Origin: Petrachloros mirabilis ULC683
GTDB taxonomy: Bacteria; Cyanobacteriota; Cyanobacteriia; Thermosynechococcales; Thermosynechococcaceae
Assembly (NCBI RefSeq): GCF_009939295.1
Contig: NZ_WVIC01000005.1
Span: forward strand, 1-64,000
DNA length: 64,000 nt
Direction of reading: 5' to 3'
Below, in pieces: positions 17,416 to 26,736 of the stretch (the first letter of the stretch is position 1; the number at the start of each line of letters is the position of its first letter). The notes beneath the pieces were generated by a model. That model ran no database searches. It saw only the letters and a program-made list of their open reading frames with translations, and was not told the origin of the DNA. Made by a program: the position numbers and the translations under genes.

Positions 17416-19941
17416 ATGACTGCATTCCCTGACCCCTCCAGTTTTGATCTACAACCCCCCGTCCATCAGTTACTGGAGCTGTCTCGGCAAGATCCAATGC
17501 TGCGATCGCAAGATACCGCAGCCATCCAAAATTCCCTGCGAAAGGCGCTCTCACCGACCTTTGAAATTGTGTTTGCGGGGGCCTTTAGTGCGGGCAAATC
17601 CATGCTGATCAATGCCCTGCTCAAGCGCAAATTACTCTACAGCGCCGAGGGCCACGCCACGGGCACCGAATGTCAAATTGCCTACGCAGAACCAGATCAA
17701 GAGCGGGTGGTGCTCACCTTTTTAAGCCAAACCGAAATTCACGACCAGGCCACGTTGCTGAGTCAGCGGCTAGGGCTGAACGCGCCCATGCAACTGGATC
17801 AACTTGACGGCCTGGGGGCACTACGCCAAGCCTGTCAGGCGATTATCCAAGCCGAAGGGGGCGAGAACCGCTCTGAACGGGCTAAGCAGGCCAGTGCCCT
17901 CAATTTCTTGCTGGAAGGCTACGAAAATAACCGCGATCGCATCCAGCCTCAGGACAACGCCACCTATCCCATGGAGCAATTTCACTTTTCCACGCTCCAA
18001 GAGGCCGCTAGCTATGCCCGCCGTGGAGCCAACAGCGCCGTCCTTAAGCGGATTGAGTATGCCTGCCATGACGATCTCCTCCGAGACGGCAACATTTTGG
18101 TGGATACCCCCGGCATCGATGCTCCGGTACAAAAAGATGCCGCCCTCACTTACGACAAAATTAAGGATCCCGACACCTCTGCGGTCATCTGCGTGTTCAA
18201 GCCTGCGGAAACAGGAGAGCTGACCACCGAGGAAACGGAGCTACTGGAAACCATTCGCGCCAATCCGGCGATTCGCGATCGCGTCTTCTATGTGTTTAAC
18301 CGAGTCGATAAAACCTGGTACAACACCCAACTGCGACAGCGCCTCGATCGCCTCATTCAAGATCAGTTTCGAGACACCACCCGCCTCTACAAAACCAGCG
18401 GCCTTCTGGGCTTCTACGGCAGCGAGATCAAAAGCACCAGCCGCAGCGATCGCTTTGGACTCGACTCCATTTTTGCCGAGGATGTACACAACCATGGTTC
18501 CCAAGAAGAAGCCCCCCTATTTGTCACTGAGTTCAACAACTACTGCGCCTCCGGCAAACTGATAGACAGCCTCTTCCGCCCGGAAATTCGCGGCTACGAG
18601 CGTCCCAACGAAAACTATGTGCGCATTCTGTCCGAATATGGCACCCCGCTCATGGATCGCTTAATCCAGGACAGCGGCGTTGATGAATTCCGCACCGCGA
18701 TTACCCGTTATCTCACCGAAGAAAAACGCCCCCTCCTGTTTGCCAACCTGGCCGATGACCTCCAGCCCCTGTGCATTAATCTGCGCAAGCACCTGATTGA
18801 AACTTGGCAACACCTAGACAGTCAGCCCCGTGATATTGAAGCGATTCAAGAGCAAGAACTGCGACTGCTCAACCAAGAGCTAAAAGATATTGGCGATCAG
18901 CTGTGCACACATGTGGAGCATACGCTCAATTGTGTTATTGCCAGCAACAACAACCGCGCCTTTGAAGAAGACTTTCGCAAGCTGCAATCTCGTATGGTCA
19001 GCCGTCTCGATGAACTGCTACAGGGCTTCTCAGTCGCTGCTGTGCATCAACAGGCCCAGGCCAGCCATAAGCGCAATTCCGTGGTGCCCCTGCTCGGCAT
19101 TCTGGCCGAGGCTTTTTACCATCTCGCCAACGGCTTGGAAGAGGTTTTGGCCGCAGCCGCCCAGGAAGTGGTCAACAACTTTTTCCAGCAGTTGCTGGAT
19201 CAGGTGAAGCAACAAGACTACTACCGGGAACTGTACCGGCTGCTGGGGCATGACAGCGGTATTGAGCAGCGGCTATTGCAGCTTCAGGACTGGGTGTGTC
19301 GTGCCATCCGTAACGAAGCTCAAACCGAGTGCGATCGCTACGTGCGTGAGCGGCCCGAATTTTACGCCGAGGGCAGTGTCACAATCTGGCAATTGCGTCA
19401 AACCCTTCAGCAAGCCTGCCGGGGTTACGATTACCAGAGCATGATCGAAGCCGAGCCGGCCATTCGCCAACTGCTGAAGCTGGACTTTGAGCAAAAAGTA
19501 AAAGAGACGGTCATGCGCACCTTCCGGCAAACCATTAACCAAACCCTAAATGACCACCTGCTCAAAGAAACCGATGCCCTGGCGCTTGGCGTTCTCCAGC
19601 AATATGACCAGGCTCGAACCTATCTTGCCAAAACCCTGGCGAAAGAAGCTGAGCAAAAGATTCGCGCCAACCAGCAACAACAGACAGCAGTCCAGCGGCA
19701 GATTGAAGCCTACAATCAGGCAACCACCAGCTTCAATGCCTGCCTAGAAGCGATGCAGCTCGATCGCAAGCGACTCCCTGGGATTCAGCCCACTGATCTG
19801 GAGTTACTACCCACGCCCACTGTACCCAGCAAAGACCAGCCCCTAGAGACCGTCGAGGGTGAATTGATTGAAGGCCACCTACCACAGCCCTCAGTCGAAG
19901 CAAGCCTGGATTGGGCTTTCGTGGCCAACAGTGCTGGCTAA
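17416..19941 (+). CDS. Bacterial dynamin-like GTPase
   Basis: 841 aa. A large GTPase domain has G1 GAFSAGKS (55-62), G3 VDTPGID (about 230), and G4 FNRVDK (about 295). A long helical region suggests the stalk, with a hydrophobic stretch (LLGILAEAFYHLANGLEEVLAAA, about 556-578) that could be a membrane paddle. The family remodels or surveys membranes; cyanobacterial BDLP is the prototype. GC content and HIP1 sites are host-like, unlike the nearby island. The last 40 residues are acidic and probably disordered. Confidence 0.9.
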   Translation: MTAFPDPSSFDLQPPVHQLLELSRQDPMLRSQDTAAIQNSLRKALSPTFEIVFAGAFSAGKSMLINALLKRKLLYSAEGHATGTECQIAYAEPDQERVVLTFLSQTEIHDQATLLSQRLGLNAPMQLDQLDGLGALRQACQAIIQAEGGENRSERAKQASALNFLLEGYENNRDRIQPQDNATYPMEQFHFSTLQEAASYARRGANSAVLKRIEYACHDDLLRDGNILVDTPGIDAPVQKDAALTYDKIKDPDTSAVICVFKPAETGELTTEETELLETIRANPAIRDRVFYVFNRVDKTWYNTQLRQRLDRLIQDQFRDTTRLYKTSGLLGFYGSEIKSTSRSDRFGLDSIFAEDVHNHGSQEEAPLFVTEFNNYCASGKLIDSLFRPEIRGYERPNENYVRILSEYGTPLMDRLIQDSGVDEFRTAITRYLTEEKRPLLFANLADDLQPLCINLRKHLIETWQHLDSQPRDIEAIQEQELRLLNQELKDIGDQLCTHVEHTLNCVIASNNNRAFEEDFRKLQSRMVSRLDELLQGFSVAAVHQQAQASHKRNSVVPLLGILAEAFYHLANGLEEVLAAAAQEVVNNFFQQLLDQVKQQDYYRELYRLLGHDSGIEQRLLQLQDWVCRAIRNEAQTECDRYVRERPEFYAEGSVTIWQLRQTLQQACRGYDYQSMIEAEPAIRQLLKLDFEQKVKETVMRTFRQTINQTLNDHLLKETDALALGVLQQYDQARTYLAKTLAKEAEQKIRANQQQQTAVQRQIEAYNQATTSFNACLEAMQLDRKRLPGIQPTDLELLPTPTVPSKDQPLETVEGELIEGHLPQPSVEASLDWAFVANSAG

Positions 19942-20041
19942 ACGGTGGCTTGGTTTCCCACGCCCAACTGGGTATTACCCAGTCGGGAGAGGAACTTTTC
20001 TGATGACCAAGTTGTTCTCAGTTACACTATCCCATTTACCC

Positions 20042-20392
20042 ATGTCGAATTCCTTCAAACCCCTCGAAGATAGCAACACCGCTATTTCGCTTCCCCACAA
20101 CATGTTTAAGCAGCAAGAGTTCTTGAAATTCGTGATCACAGCCTTTCAATGGGATGGTCTCAATCTGCTCGGAAAAACCCTATGGGATAAAGGACGAGGC
20201 AAGATTCCTATCGAGAAATCTGAAGACAGCCGCATGGCTTGGTTTGACGACGGTATTGACTGCGAAATTTTGCGCCCTCATTCCGGATTTTGGCAAAAGG
20301 GTAAGCTGCGTCTAAAAGTCACCCTGGAATTTTGCCCCGAGGATCCTGGGCAAGCTTCCGACCTCGATCCGCTGCGGCAGCCAGAGGCATAG
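20042..20392 (+). CDS. KGK domain protein
   Basis: 116 aa from the ATG at 20042. An upstream in-frame ATG (20003) exists, but the extra residues look non-coding. The C-terminal half matches the cyanobacterial KGK domain: GFWQKGKLRLKVTLEFCPE near 82-100. Function is unknown. It is a small soluble acidic protein, probably a single transcription unit downstream of the dynamin gene. Confidence 0.8.
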   Translation: MSNSFKPLEDSNTAISLPHNMFKQQEFLKFVITAFQWDGLNLLGKTLWDKGRGKIPIEKSEDSRMAWFDDGIDCEILRPHSGFWQKGKLRLKVTLEFCPEDPGQASDLDPLRQPEA

Positions 20393-20407
20393 AGCCGCCA
20401 GACTTCA

Positions 20408-20557
20408 ATGGCCAAAACTCCTCGAATTCCTATCCCAGCCCCAGTGCGGCAATACGTTCTCGAACGCGATCAATGTCGCTGCCGTAGCTGTGGCCAATCG
20501 CAAACGGCATCAGCCCTGGAAATTGATCACATTGTTCCGTTGCCAGAAATCAAGTGA
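20408..20557 (+). pseudogene. Truncated HNH endonuclease
   Basis: An ATG at 20408 opens a 49-codon frame reading VRQYVLERDQCRCRSCG, then ALEIDHIVPL, the exact N-terminal half of a standard HNH domain with its CxxC and DH. It stops at TGA right after. The expected second half (Asn, CxxCN) is absent from all frames downstream. The break is at about 20543. It follows the KGK gene by 15 bp. Confidence 0.75.
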
Positions 20558-20602
20558 TCTAACGGCTTGGGTTTCAGCGGTGGTAAAGGTTTTTGAGTCA
20601 TT

Positions 20603-20638
20603 ACCAGAGTGTTGTGGCCATCCGCTGCAAACTCTGGT
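20603..20638. terminator. Hairpin 3' of a minus-strand small gene
   Basis: ACCAGAGT and ACTCTGGT form an 8-bp stem with a 20-nt loop just beyond the 76-aa gene stop at 20658. There is no T-run, so this is only a possible terminator. Confidence 0.3.
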
Positions 20639-20657
20639 TAGCTTTCAGCGAAGGAAA

Positions 20658-20888
20658 CTAAGCTGTTGCCAACAAAACTTCTTCTACATTTTGTGGTAAC
20701 TCAACAGGGTAAAAGCGTTGTGTAGAAAAGGCATAGTCCTCGCCACTCTCATCAACAATACGGATAAGTCCACTGGCTTGGGCTTGTTCATCATTTATGA
20801 CACGGTATAACTTCCCAATTTCTAGTGAAGCCTCGTATCCTTGATTATTGAGACATACTGCAAAGTGTGTTAATGCTTTTTGCTTCAT
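20658..20888 (-). CDS. Conserved small protein (pair partner 2)
   Basis: 76 aa. The sequence KLYRVINDEQAQASGLIRIVDESGEDY, seen here in two pieces around residues 26-52, resembles small cyanobacterial proteins of unknown function that pair with the gene just upstream. The two genes are separated by 2 bp, so they are surely co-transcribed. The arrangement would suit a two-component toxin-antitoxin or regulatory pair, but no catalytic motif is visible. Confidence 0.65.
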   Translation of the reverse strand: MKQKALTHFAVCLNNQGYEASLEIGKLYRVINDEQAQASGLIRIVDESGEDYAFSTQRFYPVELPQNVEEVLLATA

Positions 20889-20890
20889 GG

Positions 20891-21127
20891 CTAATCCAGG
20901 AATGGCAACTTCAATTTGAACTCTCTTTTTCCAATACCATGAGCTTCATACCAATGTATTTCAGCTAATCGTATCATATCGTTTGGAAGGCGCACTTGTG
21001 CAACCCCCTTCAACTTTCTCCATTTACCCCTTCCATAGTACTTTTGTAGACGCGCACGATCACGAATACCTTTTCCCACAGCAATAGTCTCAATATCTGA
21101 GATTTCGCCAATAATTTCAAAATCCAC
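20891..21127 (-). CDS. Conserved small basic protein (pair partner 1)
   Basis: 78 aa, rich in Lys and Arg. The core RARLQKYYGRGKWRKLKG followed by AEIHWYEAHGIGKREFK resembles a small protein family common in cyanobacteria. Function is unknown. It is the first gene of a two-gene unit with the 76-aa gene. Basic charge and small size fit a nucleic-acid-binding or toxin role, which is inference only. Confidence 0.65.
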   Translation of the reverse strand: MDFEIIGEISDIETIAVGKGIRDRARLQKYYGRGKWRKLKGVAQVRLPNDMIRLAEIHWYEAHGIGKREFKLKLPFLD

Positions 21128-21213
21128 TTTTACAAAGAAATAATTGAGTTCTACTCGATACTAGAGGAAAAGGCATCCCTAAACGCATTCATCTGTTGCA
21201 TTGGCACACAAGC

Positions 21214-21450
21214 TTATTTTTCCTTATGCGCTTGCTCCAGGGATTGAAAGGCTTTTAGCATCGCAGTCTCACCGCCCCAAGCTCGTCTAACGTCATCAGG
21301 ATCTAGTATTCGGCAGTTGCCAAACACCCAATTTCTTTGAAGCCCCTATCCGTTAATGTTAGCCACGTCAGTCCAGAAAACAGGGTCGCCCATTGTTGGG
21401 GTTGGGAGATTTGGCATCGAATCCATCTGTTCTAGCAATTTTCCAAACAT
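21214..21450 (-). pseudogene. Small cyanobacterial gene with an internal stop codon
   Basis: From an ATG at 21450 a 79-codon frame runs to TAA at 21214, broken only by TAG at codon 35 (21346-21348). It reads MFGKLLEQMDSMPNLPTPTM, then GDPVFWTDVANING, stop, then GLQRNWVFGNCRILDPDDVR and AWGGETAMLKAFQSLEQ. The pattern (PNLPTPTMG, VFW, RILDPDDVR, AWGGETAM) reads as one continuous protein with a TGG-to-TAG change. It resembles small cyanobacterial proteins of unknown function. The remaining intergenic parts (21128-21213 and 21451-21684) show nothing recognisable. Confidence 0.65.
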
Positions 21451-21684
21451 TTAAGAATCTTGTGCAATTAGAGTTCTCGCTCTAATTGCTAACTGCTCTG
21501 GAATACTCACATATTTTTGCCCTCAGTTTAGATATTTAAACTGAGAATTCCCAAATTGGTCTAGGAAGCTAACTAGATATATCAAGGCTTTCAATAACCC
21601 GCGCAGGCGAGTTTTGTTTCTATAGCTGCGCTTTTAACCGTCTAGGAAAAGCTTTGTCAGTGAACCAGATGTACATCTTATCTC

Positions 21685-23490
21685 TTAAGGATTGGGAGGC
21701 GTAATAAAAACACCGATGCCGTTTTGCACCCGCGCAGCGGTCACAGGATGGCGATCAATCAATTGTCCCCCCAAAAACAGGGTGGTGGAACTGCCCCCGT
21801 CTAGATTTAAGGCTTGAACTGCCCCCATCGATCGCAGAATTTCAGCCCATTCGCGTAAAGTTGGGCCAGCGCCCCCAACGCGATTGTGGCTTGCCGCCAA
21901 GAGAATGGTGCCATCTCCAAGTTGGGCAATGCCGCTGCGCGGAGCGACTTGGGTGCCAAAGGGGGGGCGAAAACTTTCTGCTTCTGCATTGAGGACGACG
22001 CGGCCATTCTCAATCAAGAGTGGCCCCCCGCCTAAAATTTCGGAAAACCCACTAAAGTCACCAGGGGTGGGACTGGCCTGATGCTGAACCTGGGTGCCCG
22101 CCGTTAGGGCAGGAGCCTCAACGTCACGGAGCACCAACAGATATCCATTACTGGGAATTGGAATTGCTGTGCTGGCTGCTCGCTGCTGGCGGGTGACCCG
22201 ATCACTTTCTACCGTAATGATTTGTTCGTTTTGGAGAATGGGCGTATAGGTTGACCCCCACAGCCGAGTATAGCGGGCAATACCCCGCTGGGGATAGCCA
22301 CTATCGCTTGAAGCCACGCTCAGGGTTTGTCCGCTGGCTGTGGTTAGGGTTTCGCGCAGGGCTAGACGTCCCACTCGAAATTGTCCCTGTTGATTCCAGG
22401 CAATCACCCCCCGATTCAGAATGGGACTCGAAATCCACTGTCCGTTGCGGCGAATGGCTCCCAGGGGAGTTTGGCGATCGCGGGTGAAATACCCCCCATT
22501 GATGGCCGCTGCCGCCTGGGATTGGGTCGCAATTGTGGTTAAGGGCTGGAGGCCAACCAGGGCATTGGGGTTGCCCCAAATAGGCTGTAGCCGAGCTTGT
22601 CGCGGGTCAACAGCCAGCCAAGTGACCGGGTACTGGCGACCGCCCACCCCAATCATTTGTTCCCGCCAGCGCAGGCCGGGGGCCCAGGCAATATCGCGGC
22701 TACCTGCCAGGTCTGGGCGCAGATCAATCACCAAGCGATTGGGGTTGGGCAACATCCAAATGTGGGGGCGAACATTGCCAGCAAAGGTGCCTTCAATCAC
22801 GGTTTGGTTTGCCGCTCGGTTCACTTTTAAGGTACGCAGGGCATTGCCCGCAGCCAGATTGGTGTTTTGCACCGCCCCAGGCAACGCGGCTGCATTCACC
22901 GTGAGGGTAAACTCGCGTAGGGTATTGCCATCACGACTATTGGTAAGGCGAGTGGTTTGCCAAGGGGCGGGTTGATCAAGTTCCACCACCACGCGATTGC
23001 CCCAGGGTTGCCGCCCCACGCGGACGGCTTGGGTGCGAGCGGCGGGGGCACTGATTTGCAACACATTCCCCACGGGTTGGACTTGCCAGCCTTGCTGCTG
23101 GGCCAAGGGGCTAATATCCAGGTAACGAAGGGTGCCACTGGGGTGAAACCGGGTTGCTGCCACTGTGGGTTGCTCGGTAAACCAGCGCAGGGGTTGCTGA
23201 CGATAGTCATTGCTATTGAGTAGGTCAACTCCTAACTGCTGCATGAGGCTGCTATCACTCATGCCAATGGCTGGCCGACCGGCGCTGTCTTGCCAGCGGG
23301 CCCAAGGGGCGCTGTAGGTTTGACCATTAAACTGCACTTGAGTGCCCTGCCCCAAAAATGAACCTGACCCTTGAGCAACCGTCAACTCGGCTTGAGCAGG
23401 GGGACTTATCAGCATCGGCAAGCCCAGCGCCATGAGGACTACACATCCCAGCGCCGAAGATTGAAACATTAGAGACATAGAGACAATCAA
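21685..23490 (-). CDS. Exported phosphodiester glycosidase (NAGPA) family protein
   Basis: 601 aa. A signal peptide (ALGCVVLMALGLPMLISPPA) ends near residue 33 at AQA. The middle (about 100-260) has two AMIN-like beta-rich blocks (RTQAVRVGRQPWGNRVVVEL; PNRLVIDLRPD). The C-terminal 300 residues are a NAGPA-type domain: AINGGYFTRD, GGGPLLIENG, and ALNLDGGSSTTLFLGG. The family cleaves or binds glycan phosphodiesters, and AMIN domains target peptidoglycan or envelope sites, so a cell-envelope function is likely. An alternative start at residue 5 is possible. It lies 35 bp after a small exported protein gene on the same strand. Confidence 0.88.
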   Translation of the reverse strand: MIVSMSLMFQSSALGCVVLMALGLPMLISPPAQAELTVAQGSGSFLGQGTQVQFNGQTYSAPWARWQDSAGRPAIGMSDSSLMQQLGVDLLNSNDYRQQPLRWFTEQPTVAATRFHPSGTLRYLDISPLAQQQGWQVQPVGNVLQISAPAARTQAVRVGRQPWGNRVVVELDQPAPWQTTRLTNSRDGNTLREFTLTVNAAALPGAVQNTNLAAGNALRTLKVNRAANQTVIEGTFAGNVRPHIWMLPNPNRLVIDLRPDLAGSRDIAWAPGLRWREQMIGVGGRQYPVTWLAVDPRQARLQPIWGNPNALVGLQPLTTIATQSQAAAAINGGYFTRDRQTPLGAIRRNGQWISSPILNRGVIAWNQQGQFRVGRLALRETLTTASGQTLSVASSDSGYPQRGIARYTRLWGSTYTPILQNEQIITVESDRVTRQQRAASTAIPIPSNGYLLVLRDVEAPALTAGTQVQHQASPTPGDFSGFSEILGGGPLLIENGRVVLNAEAESFRPPFGTQVAPRSGIAQLGDGTILLAASHNRVGGAGPTLREWAEILRSMGAVQALNLDGGSSTTLFLGGQLIDRHPVTAARVQNGIGVFITPPNP

Positions 23491-23525
23491 TCCAAAAGGG
23501 CAAGTGTGGAAGCGAGTGATCTTCC

Positions 23526-23894
23526 CTAGGGGGCAGGCACTAAGGCTGGGGCTGGTTCTGTAAAGGAGGGTTGCTCAAGCTGGAGTTGCTGTTTTTGCCG
23601 AAATTCTTCCGCAGCGGATTGGAGGTTGTTGTGCACATCGTCTCGAAACTCAGCGCCAGAACGCCCTCCCATCAGTTGTAACTGGTTGAGCAGATTCATC
23701 AGAGAGCCAGCCCCCCCCTGGTTATTAAACAGATTTACGGGATTATTAGGGTCTTCAGCTTCTGGCCGTGGGGACAGTCCCGGTGTGGGCGTTCCCAGTT
23801 GTGCCCAAGTCGCAGGTGCAACTGTGAGCAGCAGTGTGCCTGCCAGGCCCAGACTTAAGAAAATGGGACGCAATAGGTTTGATCTTGACATCAT
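23526..23894 (-). CDS. Small exported protein, function unknown
   Basis: About 122 aa from the ATG at 23894; an upstream in-frame start at 23921 would add nine. A clear signal peptide (LLRPIFLSLGLAGTLLLTVA) with an AxA-like site (TWA-Q) precedes a short Pro/Asn-rich mature protein with a helical segment (FRDDVHNNLQSAAEEFRQKQ). No domain is recognised. It is upstream of the NAGPA-family gene and probably in one operon with it. Confidence 0.65.
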   Translation of the reverse strand: MMSRSNLLRPIFLSLGLAGTLLLTVAPATWAQLGTPTPGLSPRPEAEDPNNPVNLFNNQGGAGSLMNLLNQLQLMGGRSGAEFRDDVHNNLQSAAEEFRQKQQLQLEQPSFTEPAPALVPAP

Positions 23895-24220
23895 TCGGCT
23901 TACCTCATGTTGGGAACCCATGGAAATGCAGGAGCAAATTGAACAGCGGTTGTGTGATCTAGGACAGTGTATTTAGGAGAGCTTGTGTTTAAGCTGAGAG
24001 TCAAGGCGACTTTGAGCACCCTATGAATCAACAGCGTTAGGCTGGGAATATCCCAGAGCGGTTGGCGAGGGGCGATGGGGGCGTTGACGATGATGTCCCC
24101 TGTTGTACTCAAAATAACCCAGATGAATTCGCTATGCTAAAAACTGACTAATCTGGTGCGAAAAGGTTTCAGCTCAGGTGTTTGTTCAGGGGCTCTATGT
24201 CATTGTCGTAAAGTTTCACG

Positions 24221-25048
24221 ATGAAGATGTCGAAAATCCTTTCAAAAATGGGAAACCCTAAATATAGTCAACCTTTGAACTCGGCAGGATTGATCTTCAT
24301 GCACTCGCAGTTTGCTCCAGGCAATTCAGATGCTTTGCTGATGGCTATCGCAGAGGCTCCCACTGCGCCCGAGCGAGGGGCGATAAGAGGGGAGGTGATT
24401 CCTTTTCCCACTGCTCAAGACGCTGCTGCAGAACCAGGGTTGACCCATTTTCAGAGCCATTTTGTGGGAACGATGGCTCTTCAAGGAGATGTTCAGACGG
24501 TGATGAACTATCTGGATGCCCATCGGGGATGGTTCTGTCGCTGCGCTCATCCGATGCAGGTTGAGCCGGTGGAAACCCATGGCTATATTCTGACCATCGG
24601 GCACTTTGGAGCCCATGGTTTTGAGGTTGAGCCCAAAATTGGCCTGCGTTTGTTGCCCCAAGAAGCTGGTATCTATCGCATTGAGACGATTCCGGTGGTG
24701 TCGGAGCTGTCCCAGGTCTATGAGGTGGACTTTCAGGCAGAGCTTCAATTGTTGCAGTCTGCTCTTGCTACAGGCACGGCTGGGGAGGACTCTTTAACCC
24801 AGGTGGAGTGGCAGCTTGATCTCACAGTTGCCATCCAGTTTCCTCGGTTTATTCATCGGTTGCCTAAGAGTTTGATTCAAGGCACCGGAGATGCCCTTTT
24901 GGCTCGGATTGTGCGGCAGGTTTCCCGTCGGCTGACGGCTAGGGTTCAGGATGATTTTCATCAAACTTTGGGTATTACGCCGCTCCAGGGAAGACGTCGC
25001 CGCGTTGCTGCTGTGCTGTCGCCGTTCAATAAGCCGGTTGAGCCTTAA
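24221..25048 (+). CDS. DUF1997 domain protein
   Basis: 275 aa at most; the start may be the ATG at 24299, since the first 26 residues look unstructured. Residues 85-270 match DUF1997, a cyanobacterial and plastid family (VMNYLDAHRGWFCRCAHPM; YEVDFQAEL; FIHRLPKSLIQGTGDALL). Function is unknown; there is a START/SRPBCC-like feel to the beta and helix pattern. The 3' end overlaps the convergent KDPG aldolase gene by 4 bp. Confidence 0.82.
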   Translation: MKMSKILSKMGNPKYSQPLNSAGLIFMHSQFAPGNSDALLMAIAEAPTAPERGAIRGEVIPFPTAQDAAAEPGLTHFQSHFVGTMALQGDVQTVMNYLDAHRGWFCRCAHPMQVEPVETHGYILTIGHFGAHGFEVEPKIGLRLLPQEAGIYRIETIPVVSELSQVYEVDFQAELQLLQSALATGTAGEDSLTQVEWQLDLTVAIQFPRFIHRLPKSLIQGTGDALLARIVRQVSRRLTARVQDDFHQTLGITPLQGRRRRVAAVLSPFNKPVEP

Positions 25049-25707
25049 TCTTCTGGGTCTGAATGTCCTGGGTCTTGATGTCTTAAATGCTGTCGCAGTG
25101 CACGGGCGCGGGCTGTGATTGCTTCCCAGTCTTGGTTTTGGACGAGGGCTGGGGGAAATAAGTCTCCGGCGAGTCCGACGGCAATGGCACCTGCGTTGAG
25201 AAAGTGAGCCGCATTGGCGAGGGTGACTCCTCCGGTGGGAATGAGGGGGATTTGCCCTAGGGGACCTTGTAAGGCTTGAATATAAGTCGCGCCTCCGAGG
25301 CATTGGGCTGGAAAGATCTTGATGGCGGTGGCTCCGGCTTGCCAGGCTGTCACGATTTCTGTGGGAGAAAGTGCCCCTGGAATGATGGGAATGCCTTGCT
25401 GGCAGCCATGATGAATCAGGTCTGGATGGGTATGGGGGGTAAAACAAAACTGAGCGGAGGCTGCGATCGCACTCCTTAAGTCTGCCACCGTCATCAACGT
25501 GCCACAGCCCACAACACAGTGGGGCAGTGTGGCGCGCACCTGAGTCAAGAGTTGAGCCGGATCAGTGCTGTTCCAGGTAATTTCAATAAACTCAATGCCT
25601 GCTGCGGCCACAGCCTGAGCCATGGACAGACCCGCTGCCAGATTCGTTGTCCGAATCACCGCAATGATCTGTTGTCTGCGCAGATGGTCAAGCCAGGTTA
25701 AACTCAC
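25045..25707 (-). CDS. eda: KDPG/KHG aldolase
   Basis: 220 aa. Class I aldolase that splits 2-keto-3-deoxy-6-phosphogluconate to pyruvate and glyceraldehyde-3-phosphate in the Entner-Doudoroff pathway; it may also act on 4-hydroxy-2-oxoglutarate. Visible are the catalytic Glu in EITWNS (about 42), GCGTLM (about 68-73), the Schiff-base Lys in AIKIFPAQ (about 131), and PTGGV (phosphate binding). The gene is 8 bp downstream of the DUF362 gene. Confidence 0.93.
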   Translation of the reverse strand: MSLTWLDHLRRQQIIAVIRTTNLAAGLSMAQAVAAAGIEFIEITWNSTDPAQLLTQVRATLPHCVVGCGTLMTVADLRSAIAASAQFCFTPHTHPDLIHHGCQQGIPIIPGALSPTEIVTAWQAGATAIKIFPAQCLGGATYIQALQGPLGQIPLIPTGGVTLANAAHFLNAGAIAVGLAGDLFPPALVQNQDWEAITARARALRQHLRHQDPGHSDPED

Positions 25708-25715
25708 GTCTGACC

Positions 25716-26681
25716 CTAAGTGCGCTGGGTGTAGGCCGCCATCGGTTCCTTAATCCAGCGAATATACAAGTGCTTAAACGTAGAGCGCAAGACACGGGGG
25801 GCTCCAAAATCAATCGGCACCAACTTCGCTGGCAACTGCCAGTCTGAGATCTGGAGTTCTGTGGGCGTGCAGAGTGGAAAGATTAGATGCTCCAGGCTCG
25901 CACAGAGACCCAGACGCTCAGCCCCCCGCACGGTCGGGATAGTCTGAGGATCCACCTGCAAGACCGCTACGATGGCGCGATCCAGGGCAAAGACATCCCG
26001 AGCCGCCCCTAGCAGCCCCAGGGAGCGTGGTTCACCCCCACTAGGGCCATTGCCTTCATGGGCGATAATGCCATCCGCGATGGTGAGATCCGGTGCGATC
26101 GCTCGTGCCGTTTCCACTAACATTTCCCCAAAGCGATCGGCATCTTTCCCAGCCTCTAAGTGCCACCAAGCCTTCATTTTGCCGGGTACACAACCAAACA
26201 AATTTTTGACCCCCAGAGTCAGAGTCAACTGAACATGAGACTTGACCTTCGGTAAGTTAATGACCACATCAGCATCCATCGCTTCCTTAGAAAGCCGCAA
26301 GTGATCAAAAGATTCACTCACAGTTTGGTAGCGCTGGCCATGAAATTCCACAATCGGCAGATTGAGGGCTTCAATCAGCGGTAGATATCCATTGGCCTTG
26401 GCCACCCCACGAGCGCTACCAAAGGCTGGGCCATCCCCCAAAAAGGGATAGCCGCCAACTGCTTGAACCATCTCAGCCACGCAATAGACAAGTTCAGGTC
26501 GGGTGGTACACTCCTTTCCTGGCTTTGCCCCCGTCAGCAAGTTGGGCTTGAGCAAAACTCGATCACCAGGCTGCACAAAGGCACCCATGCCCCCCAATGG
26601 CTCTAATAGCGCCGTCAGACTTGCCCGTAGGGCTGTCAAATCATAGGTTTGGGCAGGCAACAAGCTCACGGTTGCAGTCAT
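25716..26681 (-). CDS. DUF362 family protein
   Basis: 321 aa. Matches DUF362 throughout: DRVLLKPNLLTG (about 43-54), ADVVINLPKVKSHVQLTLTL (about 137-156), GVKNLFGCVPG, and the C-terminal IADGIIAHEGNGPSGGE. No CxxCxxC ferredoxin motif is seen, so this is the form without an attached 4Fe-4S domain. Function is unknown. It precedes eda by 8 bp, suggesting co-transcription. Confidence 0.88.
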   Translation of the reverse strand: MTATVSLLPAQTYDLTALRASLTALLEPLGGMGAFVQPGDRVLLKPNLLTGAKPGKECTTRPELVYCVAEMVQAVGGYPFLGDGPAFGSARGVAKANGYLPLIEALNLPIVEFHGQRYQTVSESFDHLRLSKEAMDADVVINLPKVKSHVQLTLTLGVKNLFGCVPGKMKAWWHLEAGKDADRFGEMLVETARAIAPDLTIADGIIAHEGNGPSGGEPRSLGLLGAARDVFALDRAIVAVLQVDPQTIPTVRGAERLGLCASLEHLIFPLCTPTELQISDWQLPAKLVPIDFGAPRVLRSTFKHLYIRWIKEPMAAYTQRT

Positions 26682-26736
26682 TGAAGTTCTCCGACCTTCT
26701 CTGTTGAACGTCTAGATATCTGCCCCTGAAGATCAA

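Noticed and set aside
23900-24112. 70-codon minus-strand frame upstream of the small exported protein
   Set aside because: It overlaps the leader of the adjacent gene and has no motif; likely chance.
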